Shown here: piece by piece, positions 19,510 through 28,900 of the stretch | Position numbering within the stretch: position 1 is the stretch's first letter | Layout of the letters: every line of letters begins with the position of its first letter | DNA from: Chitinophagales bacterium | GTDB lineage: Bacteria > Bacteroidota > Bacteroidia > Chitinophagales > Chitinophagaceae | Assembly (NCBI GenBank): GCA_015654595.1 | Contig: JAATGQ010000041.1 | Coordinates: forward strand, 62,001 to 126,000 | DNA length: 64,000 nucleotides | Reading direction: 5' to 3' | The notes under the pieces: generated by a model | What the model saw: only the letters and a program-made list of their open reading frames with translations | Database searches by the model: none | What the model was told of the DNA's origin: nothing | Position numbers and translations under genes: made by a program

Positions 19510-21183
19510 CTAATAATACTTCACGCTCACCCCGGCCGGGAGCCGCCTCTGGTAATCCATCAGCTGCTGCTTCAATACCGGCGCATCTTCGGGCTTCAAC
19601 GAAAAGAAAGACACGGTATCGTCCCCGCAGATAACGTTATCCTGTATCCCCCAGGTTGCGACCTTACTCCAGTTATGGGTCAGACTATCCCCAAACCACT
19701 TCTCATAAAACACCGCCGTCTTTACCTGTTCTCTACGACAAAGACTATCCAGGAAAGCCGGACTCCATATGCCTTTCTTCCTGCTCCTTGCCACGGTGAT
19801 GTTCCCAAGTCCCCACAAATCGATCGTCTTGCCGGAAGTGAAAAATGAAATGGCCCCGATATCGTTAGCCGCCACAGCATCGGTGTCGTAATAGGTATGC
19901 AGGAACTGTCCCATCTGGTACTGCTGCTGATAGATATTGATACATGCCGTGCCCGTCTTTGTAAAGGCAGCACTGCTCCTCAAAAAGAAAGGGAAACAAA
20001 GCCCAAACAATGCAATCCCCGCAATCCAGCAGACACCTGCCGGTCTCTCCGCCAGCAGCGCCTTCCCATAACGGACAGCCAGCACCCCGATGATCAGCAC
20101 CGAACAAAAGACAAGCGAAGCCTCATATCGATACAACCAACCCGTAGAAGCAAAACAAAGCTGCGCCAACACGCCCATCGTCAGCAACAACAACACATAA
20201 CCATAGGCAGGTCTGATATACTTGTAAAATGCCAGCCAAACCAATGGCAGCAACATCAATAATCGTTGTGTCGCCAAAAGACTGATCCCCGGACGAGGCG
20301 TACCCGCCGGTATCCCATCGGTCTTGACCACCGTCAGCCGCTGTACAAGCATATTATCCAGCCAGTGCATGATCCCGCTGACCGACAAGGGAAGACTATC
20401 CGATTTCAAAAGCACAGAGTTCGGTAAAAAATAACTTCCCCTGGCAACGGAGTAAATACCAAACAGGATCAAAGGCAGCAAAGACAACAAACCAAGCCGC
20501 ACACCCAGCCAGAACTGACGATACCACAGCAGTAGCAGACAGGCTACGCCAACCAGGAACATGCCTTCATAACGAATGCCTGTGACCAGCATGCCAAAGA
20601 CCGGCAAAGCCCAGGGCATCGTCCATTTTGATCCGCTGCCGGAAGAACCCGACCCGAACAATGGTACGGCGCCGCCGGCAGTCCGCACCTCCAGCCACCC
20701 GGCAAACCCAAATATGAAAAGAAAGGAAAAAAGACACTGCAGGGTATGCTCCATACCGCAAACCAACAAGATCGGCAACGGCGTAAAGAACAACAGTGAT
20801 AAAAGTATCCAAAGCTGCGGCCCGCCATTGATCCCCTCCTTCTTTAACCAACGTTGAACCGCCAGCAGCAGCACAACCCCGGCCACGCAATTGACCAGGA
20901 AAGGAATGATCACCTGGACGCTGAACACCCGGAACAAGACAGCAAGAAGCACCGAATAAAGGACAGAAGAAGAAGCCGACGCAAATTCATGCGCACTGAT
21001 CCCCCAGGTCCCATGAAAGGCCAGATTCTTCGCGAGCGCCATATGAATAAACGTATCGTCGAGAGGATAAGTCCAGGCGCCATTGGTTTTCCTAAGAACA
21101 GCATACTCGATAACGGAAACCGGCAGCGCCAGCGCCGCCAGGGTCAGGATCATTACAAGTCTAGGCGAAAGCGTTTTTTTCAT
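19510..21183 (-). CDS. Multi-TM membrane protein, glycosyltransferase-39/ArnT-like
   Basis: 557 aa; WTYPLDDTFIHMALAKNLAFHGTWGISAHEFASASSSVLYSVLLAVLF (GT-C-like first loop), many TM segments, soluble C-terminal domain. Confidence 0.65.
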   Translation of the reverse strand: MKKTLSPRLVMILTLAALALPVSVIEYAVLRKTNGAWTYPLDDTFIHMALAKNLAFHGTWGISAHEFASASSSVLYSVLLAVLFRVFSVQVIIPFLVNCVAGVVLLLAVQRWLKKEGINGGPQLWILLSLLFFTPLPILLVCGMEHTLQCLFSFLFIFGFAGWLEVRTAGGAVPLFGSGSSGSGSKWTMPWALPVFGMLVTGIRYEGMFLVGVACLLLLWYRQFWLGVRLGLLSLLPLILFGIYSVARGSYFLPNSVLLKSDSLPLSVSGIMHWLDNMLVQRLTVVKTDGIPAGTPRPGISLLATQRLLMLLPLVWLAFYKYIRPAYGYVLLLLTMGVLAQLCFASTGWLYRYEASLVFCSVLIIGVLAVRYGKALLAERPAGVCWIAGIALFGLCFPFFLRSSAAFTKTGTACINIYQQQYQMGQFLHTYYDTDAVAANDIGAISFFTSGKTIDLWGLGNITVARSRKKGIWSPAFLDSLCRREQVKTAVFYEKWFGDSLTHNWSKVATWGIQDNVICGDDTVSFFSLKPEDAPVLKQQLMDYQRRLPAGVSVKYY

Positions 21184-22678
21184 TGAGAGGGGTTGGGGAT
21201 CCGTAATCGTTGACGCGTAAAAATATAGCGATAATCGGATAGTAAAAAGCCATATCCGTTATATTTCCAAGAGTGTTTTGCGCAAACATCCCGATATAAA
21301 AACAAAAGAGCGCACAGGTTCCCGCCGCAAACACAGGCCGCATCTCTTCGTCCGCACAATTGAAATACCCATATACCCCACGCCGAAGCACCGCATAGTA
21401 TAACACACAAAGCAAACCCAGACCAATCCATCCAATCTCAAGCGCCATCTGCAGATAACCGCTGTCCGTCTGAAAACCGGCGAGGAAGTGGCCGGGATTA
21501 AGGGTCAACCCTGCGTTGCCGGTCGTCCCTAACCCGCCCCCAAACGGATGAGACTGCATATAAGGCCTTATAAAAGCCCGCGCCACTTCCCGGACCTTAT
21601 AAGACTCATCGTGCGTTCCCGAAAAACTGGACCGAAAACGGTTGATCGTATTATTGTTGTAGACCGGCGCATACAGGATCCCCAGAAACACAACCGCGCC
21701 GACAATCGCAAAAGCCCGCGTCCCTCTCCGGTTGATCGTCAACAACACAAACATCACAAGACCTGCCAGGAGCATGACATTCGCCGTTCGGGTTCCAGAA
21801 TAGGCCATCGCCAGCAACATCAGGATCACACCCAAAAATTGCCGCCGCCGTTTCTTCTTGTCTTTTTCGTTGATCGCCAGTACAGTAAAGAAAACGCTGC
21901 AAGCCGCCATCATCCCGCCAAACGCCGTCGGGTCATTGAATGTCGAAAACTTTCGGAACTCCCCGTTGATAAAGACCAGCCCATAACGGACGTCATCGGC
22001 CATAACCCAGGTACGTTCATAGTCGAAGAGACCATGCCACTGCTGGATACAACCATACAAGGCCGTGCCTACACAACAGATGAAGAGCACGCGTATATAC
22101 CGCTGAACCCCTCCCTTATCCCCCACGATCAGCCAGGTGATGAACAGGAATATGAACGTTTCTATACTCCGGCGGATAGCCTGTGTCCACGCTGTCATTG
22201 AATGGCCTTCCGGATTAAAGACCTGCATCGCGCCATACAGGAAGTTGATGACGATCAACAGCGTGATCGTCGCCCGCGCAAACTCGTTAAAACCTTTCTT
22301 GATCGCAACGCCCTTTATAAAAAAACCCAGCAGGATACCGACGGTTAATACGTCGATGACAATACCTACCTGTAGACTATCCGAAAAGATAAGCCGGTTG
22401 AAATAGTAGACGACAAAACAATAAATCAGGTTGATATAAAAGCCCGTCTCCGGACTCAACAGACAGGTAATGACCACTCCCAGTCCAAGTATAGCCCCTA
22501 GCACGCCAAGACCAAGGATCATGTTAGCCGCCAACGAATACCCCATCACAACGGCAACGATCGTGGCGATCAGTACCCCCACCCAATTGTTTAGCTTGGC
22601 CTGAAGAAAGATCCTCTGCATAGGAGAACTTGCCTTGGGCTGGTTCTTTCTTCTCTGATTCGTGGTTGGTTTATTCAC
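21161..22678 (-). CDS. O-antigen ligase/polymerase (Wzy/WaaL) family protein
   Basis: 505 aa multi-TM; LLAMAYSGTRTANVMLLAGLVMFVLL and HPFGGGLGTTGNAGLTLNPGHFLAGFQTDSGYLQMALEIGWIGL are typical O-antigen ligase loops. Confidence 0.85.
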   Translation of the reverse strand: MNKPTTNQRRKNQPKASSPMQRIFLQAKLNNWVGVLIATIVAVVMGYSLAANMILGLGVLGAILGLGVVITCLLSPETGFYINLIYCFVVYYFNRLIFSDSLQVGIVIDVLTVGILLGFFIKGVAIKKGFNEFARATITLLIVINFLYGAMQVFNPEGHSMTAWTQAIRRSIETFIFLFITWLIVGDKGGVQRYIRVLFICCVGTALYGCIQQWHGLFDYERTWVMADDVRYGLVFINGEFRKFSTFNDPTAFGGMMAACSVFFTVLAINEKDKKKRRRQFLGVILMLLAMAYSGTRTANVMLLAGLVMFVLLTINRRGTRAFAIVGAVVFLGILYAPVYNNNTINRFRSSFSGTHDESYKVREVARAFIRPYMQSHPFGGGLGTTGNAGLTLNPGHFLAGFQTDSGYLQMALEIGWIGLGLLCVLYYAVLRRGVYGYFNCADEEMRPVFAAGTCALFCFYIGMFAQNTLGNITDMAFYYPIIAIFLRVNDYGSPTPLNEKNAFA

Positions 22679-22701
22679 TTGATGGTGTCAAAAAGGGTGG
22701 A

Positions 22702-22797
22702 TCAAAAGAGTACGACCTTGACAAATACGGCGATCATTATCGCTGCGATCACAATCGTGATAAAACGCTCGTGGGCAGATGGTTTCGTATCCTGCAT
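22702..22797 (-). CDS. Possible 31-aa single-TM small protein upstream of the O-antigen ligase gene
   Basis: In-frame MQDTKPSAHERFITIVIAAIMIAVFVKVVLF (Met at 22797, stop at 22702), 23 bp upstream of the 22678 start; one hydrophobic helix flanked by charges. Confidence 0.4.
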   Translation of the reverse strand: MQDTKPSAHERFITIVIAAIMIAVFVKVVLF

Positions 22798-22816
22798 AGT
22801 GGCCCAAAAATAGTAA

Positions 22817-22858
22817 AAAAAGCCGGCGTCTACCAACAAAAGTAGCCACCGGCTTTTT
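22817..22858 (-). terminator. Intrinsic terminator downstream of giant paralog 1
   Basis: Inverted repeat AAAAAGCCGGCGTCTAC-N8-GTAGCCACCGGCTTTTT (2 mismatches of 17), T-tract on the minus strand. Confidence 0.75.
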
Positions 22859-22867
22859 CGTCTATGT

Positions 22868-22921
22868 CCGGCAAAGGACCCTTTGCCGGGGGCCGGTCCG
22901 GGCAATACTGCCCGGACCGGC
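22868..22921. repeat. Two adjacent perfect hairpins between giant paralog 1 and its terminator
   Basis: CCGGCAAAGG-AC-CCTTTGCCGG (22868-22889) and GCCGGTCCGGGCA-ATAC-TGCCCGGACCGGC (22892-22921). Confidence 0.75.
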
Positions 22922-22942
22922 TCCCCGAGGCGGCACCTCCCC

Positions 22943-25900
22943 CTATTCTTTCAAAATGGTAAAGGTCCTTATCAACTGCCCATCCTTATTCGTCACCTGC
23001 AGGAAGTAGACCCCAGCCTTTGTAAAGTTGTTATTCGCCTCTATCGGCAGATAATTGGCCCCCGCAACAAGATTATCAAATTCCTTGACATATACCTGGT
23101 GCCCCAGCGCATCTACGATCGACACCTTCATCTTAGCCCCGTATGTCGATGACGGTACACGAAGGGTAAAGGCTTGTTTGAACGGATTAGGATAAACCAT
23201 CACGATACTGTCATGCGCCGCAGTCTGGTTTGGCGGCGGTGTCGTCGACGACGTCGATGTATCCTTTCCGCCCGGCAACGCGTTCGGCGGTGTCGGCGCC
23301 GCCCCGGTATAAGGGGTATAACCGGAAAGAACGACCGAGTTCAGCCAGCCGCCGCCCGACGCCTGGCCATAAGCCAGCAAGGTCAGATTCAACCTGCCAT
23401 TGTTATCCGGCCTGACCCCATGCATCGTAACCGTTCCCTTGCTATTGTACATCGCGTTGAGGAAGACGGTATCTCCATTCACCACATAAGCAGAGGTGTT
23501 GTCCCCATAAAGATTCTCGCTTCCAAAGAAGGTCAGATCATAAGCCTGACCCAGGTTCAGACCGGAAAACTGCAAGCTGCCCGGATCTCCCTGGAAGGCG
23601 ACATATTCTTCCGCGATGACGGCATCGGGATAGACGCCCGAGTTGTTGCCCGTCACATACCCCAGCGAGTTCAACCCCGCAAAGTCCGTAGTCTGCGTCA
23701 TGCTGATGCTCGTGCCCGTTCCGGTACTATCCATAAAGTTGTTCCATACCTGCCCCTTCTGCGGCAACGCATTCAGGTTGTTCCAGGGTCGAGGCGCGGT
23801 ATCGACATCGTTGAAATTGATAAAGACCATATTCGCCGCGGTCGTGACAGCGGCTACATTGCTGTAATCGGACGTATCAGCCCCGGCATACGCGCGAACG
23901 GTATAATAGTAGGTGCTGTTCGGCGACAGCGCCGCATCGGAATAAGTCGTCGTACCCGCCGGCAGCGTAGCAATCTTTGTAAACTGCCCGGAGACATCGG
24001 ACCTCCACAATTCAAAGGCGCTCTCATTGGCCGACCGATCCTGCCACTGCAGACTGGCAGCATGCATCGAATGCTGGGTAACGCGCAGATCGGCCGGATT
24101 CAGGATAAGATCCTTCGCCGTATCATAAGCCTGAATAACAACAGCCCCCAGATATGCATTGACAGCCGCCGAATCCTTTGCCACGCTGATCGTAAAGGCC
24201 CCGCTCGTATCGGGAACAAGCCCGTTGATCGAAACGGTCTTATTGATATTGTAGCTGGCCTGCAGGCTTACGGTCTGGTCGCCAATCGTAAATTTCGTCA
24301 ACCCGTTGGTCCCATCCGACTGGCTGTTGAAGAATACAAAATTGTATTTCTTAGCCTTGCTGAGCCCCGCCACCTTGATATGCCGGACGGTCGTCGTCGG
24401 CTCATAAAGACCATTGCGCATGACAACATCGGGATAAAGCCCATCGGAATTACCGGTATACCTTCCGGAATTGTCAAACCAATAGAACCCATCGGTCAAC
24501 GTCAGCGAAAGAGCCGTGGCATTCCCCGCATCATCTTTTAATCCCGTCATCGCAGTTCCGGAATACGGCGGCGTCTGCAGCGTGTTCCAGGGTTTTGGCG
24601 TCGCAGCGCCACCGGTAAAGTTGACATACACGGACGTAACATTGGGCTCGGTAACGGCCAGGTTAAAGGTCGCCGACCCGCTGGAATCCATCGCATCTGT
24701 AGCCGTAATGGTGATATTGGGATAGAAACCGACAGTACCCGCAGATGGCGCGATCGTGACCAGCCCTGTGCCATCCCCATTGTCATTAAAGGTTGCAAAA
24801 GCCGGTAACCCGGTTGCCGTCAGCGTCAATTGAGTACCCGGCGCCGCCGTTGTCCTTACGGTAAAGGTATCTTCCTGGTTGTTCTTTATCGTCACATCGC
24901 CAATCGGATTGACCACCGGCGGATGATTCCCCGTTATCACATTCGCGGTATCGGAATACCCGGAATAGCCATGATTGTTATAGGCCCGAACGGTATACAG
25001 GTATCTGGTATTGCCGGCAACGGAACTGTCGGTATAAACATTAGCCGCATTCCCCGCTACCGTCCCGATCATCGAGAACACGCCGGTTGAAGCCGGAGCC
25101 CGCCAGATCTGATACCCCAACGCATTGTACGCGGAATCCGCCCAGTTAAGTCCCACACCAGCCGCAACATCCTGCGCAGTCAGCAAACCTGGCCCCGCCG
25201 GTCTTGTACCATCGTCATAATGTTTGGTGAGGACCAGCGCATTCAGATAACCCAGCGCAGTACCCGCCGCCTTGCCCATAGAGAAGGCAATCGTACCCGC
25301 CGCAGCAGGCTTGATGTTCGGAATGGTCACGGTATTGGTCTTGTTATCCTGAACATACAACTGGACAGTCTGCGTTCCAACGGTATAAGTCGTCGTACCA
25401 TTGTCGGACACGCCATTGTAAACGCTGTTCGCAAAGAAAGTAAGATCATACATCGAAGAGGTATCCAGCCCGCTGTACGTACCGTTCAACACATCGGGAC
25501 CACCATAAATACTGCCCCACCATAGATAGTCCTGCAGCACGTGATCGGGATAGACACCGGAATTATTCCCCGTCGAAGAACCGCCGTTAAAGGTATTCCA
25601 CCAGGTAGAAGGGCTAAAGGCCAGTCCTACTGCCGTAGAGGTACCCGAAGAATCTTTCAGACCCGTCGTCGTTGTCCCCATCAACGCATTCCAGGGTAAC
25701 CCCAGCGCGCTGGAATCCTGGTACGCCATCCGCGCATAGATCTTTGTATCGGGACTCTTGTTGGTCACGGTGACGGTAAAGGTCCTGACCGCCGAAAGCC
25801 CGTTGTTATCGTTGACAGTCACCTGAACGGTATAAACGCCCGCAGCCGAAAAACCGGGGTGCAAGGCCAGCGTAGCCAATCCATTCCCCGTAGCCGTAAG

Positions 25901-28900
25901 CACGGACCCCGCCGGCGCCCCGCTGACGGATAGCTTCAGGGTGTCCGCCGTATTGTGCTCCTGCGCCTTCAGCCTAACGCTCAGGGTATCCCCCTCGGGA
26001 AGGGTATAGTTGACGACACTGTCGATCGTCGGCGTCCAGGCATCATTGACCAACAGGTTAAAACTGGTGGAATCGGACATACCAAAGACATCGGTCACTT
26101 TTACTTTCAGACCGGTATAGGTTCCCTGATCGGATACCGCCGGACTGACAACCAAAGCACCCGATCCGTCCCCATTGTCTGTCAGCGTCACAAAAGCAGG
26201 AAGATTGCTGGCGCTGAAGGTCAGTGTTCCGCCGCCGGCATGTGTCGCGCTAAGCGCAATCGTCGTGGTCGTTCCATAACGGGCCTGCTGGTTGCCGAGC
26301 TTGGTGATGACAGGCGGATTATCCAGCGTCCTGGCACTCACCGCTGGCGTAAAGGCGGAGTTGCCGCCGGAATTGATCGCCCTTATCTTATAGTAATAAA
26401 GTGCATCGGCAAAAAGACCGGAGTCGACAAAACTCGTCGCTGTCGCCGGTAATACCCGCCACAATACATAGCTGTTACTGTCTGCCGCCGACCGGTAGAT
26501 CTGGATATTATCGGCGTTCGTCGCAGCGTTCGACCAGGACAGATCGATCTGGGATGCGCTGACCGCAGTTGCCTTCAGACCGGAAGGCACAGCGGGTACG
26601 GCCGGCAAGGCCGGTGTCGTAACATTGGATTGTTTATAGGTAAAATTCTTTATCGTATTGATCGTCGTCGCATCAAAAGCGGTGCTGTAAACGCCAAAGT
26701 CATCGATCCAGCCGCCAAAACGCTGCCCATTATCATGGTACGCATTGGTATAGGCATAACCTCCATTCGTCACCCCGATACTGGACAGATCGGTCGTCGT
26801 AAGGATCGAATGGAAAGGCAGGTTGTAATTGGAAGCCGCCAATACGCCATTGACATAAAGCTGAAGGGAATCGCCGTTATACACCACGGTAATAAAATTC
26901 CAGTCGCTGCTGTTATAAGTAGTGTAAGTCACGCCCACCACACTATTACTGGCCGCAGCAGCAATCAACGTAGTATTGTTCAACACAAGCCCCAGCCCAT
27001 TGTCCGCCCCGCCAATGTCAAAGATGACCCGGTTTGCGCCCGCCGTGCTGCTGGATTTCAGCCAAAGGGAGACAGTCCGCTGGGTATAGTTCTCCTGCAG
27101 GAAGCCATTCGTCGGCGGGATCGTCATCGCCTGGCTGCTCCCGTTGAGCTTCACGGAATAAGCACCTTCCGCCTTTGTACCCGCATCGAATGTGGGAGAG
27201 CCCACCGCAGTCAGCAGATGCCCGTTGCCGGTACTGTCCGCAAAACTGTTGTTGAATTTCCATTCTGCTTCGGTATAATTGCTGGCCAGGTTAGATCCGC
27301 CATATTGACCGATAGCCCTGACCTTATAATAGTAATGGGTACTCGCCGCCACCGTAGAATCGACAAAGCTCGTAACATTCGGACCAGTCGTGCCGATCGT
27401 ATTGAAACCGGTGCTTCCGCTCGTAGAACGCCAGATCTCAAAACCCGTCTCATTGCTGCTGTTGTCGGTCCAGTTAAGGGTAACACGGTTATAGGCATTA
27501 GCCGTTGCCATCACATTGGAAGGCGCCGCCGGCGCAACGCCGCCAGGAATAGCCAGATCTCCGAAGACACTGTCGGGCAGCGCCGTATACCCCGCAGCCC
27601 CAGGCATCTTCCACGACACATTCAGAATAGCGGCTCCCGTCCCCTGCAAATAAGTCACGGCTATAGGATAAACCCCCACCTGCAGATTCATCGTGCCGGA
27701 ATAAATGGTCTTGGTACCATGCAGCCCGTCATTATTGACGACCGGGAAAGCGGTATAACTATAAGCGGAACCGGTAGCATTCAGCGATCCGATATACAGC
27801 TTGCTGCCATCATCGGAAGTCGTCGAGAAACTGTACGCGCCAGCCTTCGTGACATGCAGATAGCCTTCAAACAGGAAAGAGTAATTGATCGCCTGTGTGG
27901 CCGGCGAAAGGGTAATATTTGGCGCTATCCCGGTAAGGGTCGGCGTCATCGTCGAAAAGTCTGGCAGCTGCGAAGGCGCCGCAGCATAAGGATAATACTT
28001 CCAGGTCACATTGCCATTGATCGGCTGTGCCACGACCTGGTTGCTCGGCGCAGAGTTGTTACCCGCAGAATCGACAGCCTTTACGACAAACGCATAGGTC
28101 TGCTGGTAGGTCAGCCCAAAAACGGTAAACCGGACGGAATCCTTCGATACGACGTATTGCTTCACACCGTTGACATAGACATCGTATTCGGTCACGCCGA
28201 TATTATCCTTGGACGCAGTCCAGGCCAGCGAGACGGAACTACGCGTTGTCCCGGTAACGGATAGATTGCCCGGAGCCGTGGGCGGGATCGTATCGGCAAT
28301 CGTAGAACCGCTGGCCTCCGCAGAAGACGCAGCCGCCCCCGAAGTATCGACGGCCCGGACGATATAATAGTATTTGGTTCCAGGAGTAAGCCCGGTAAGC
28401 GAGTCCTTGGTCACATCAGGACCGGTGATCGTTACAAGTTTGTAAGGACCGCCGGAATGAGTGGCCTGGTAGACTTCAAAATTGGTTTCGTTAAACGCAG
28501 GAGAAGGATTCTGACTCCAGTTCACCAGCAGCGACGTAAGCGAGACAGGCGTTACGCTAACCCCCGAAGCGGGATCAGGCTTATTAGGACCATTCGCGTC
28601 GATGACCTTGAACGGCGGAGAGGCGATCGTACTACAGCCATATTTTTCTGTTACACTCGCCCTATAATAACCGGCAGTCGCGTTGTTATGCACACTCATG
28701 GTATCGATCACCACCGTCGACGGCTGCTTAAACCAACTGTAAGATGTATACCCCGCCGGCTCCATCAGACTGACCCCGGTATTCCCATCCGGCGCCGGCA
28801 CCACCTTACTCATCAGCCCGTTGACAGTGATCGCCGGCGTTTGCGTTGGCTGTTTGATAGAAAGGACCACCGGCACAGGCGACCAGTTCGACCATATCCC

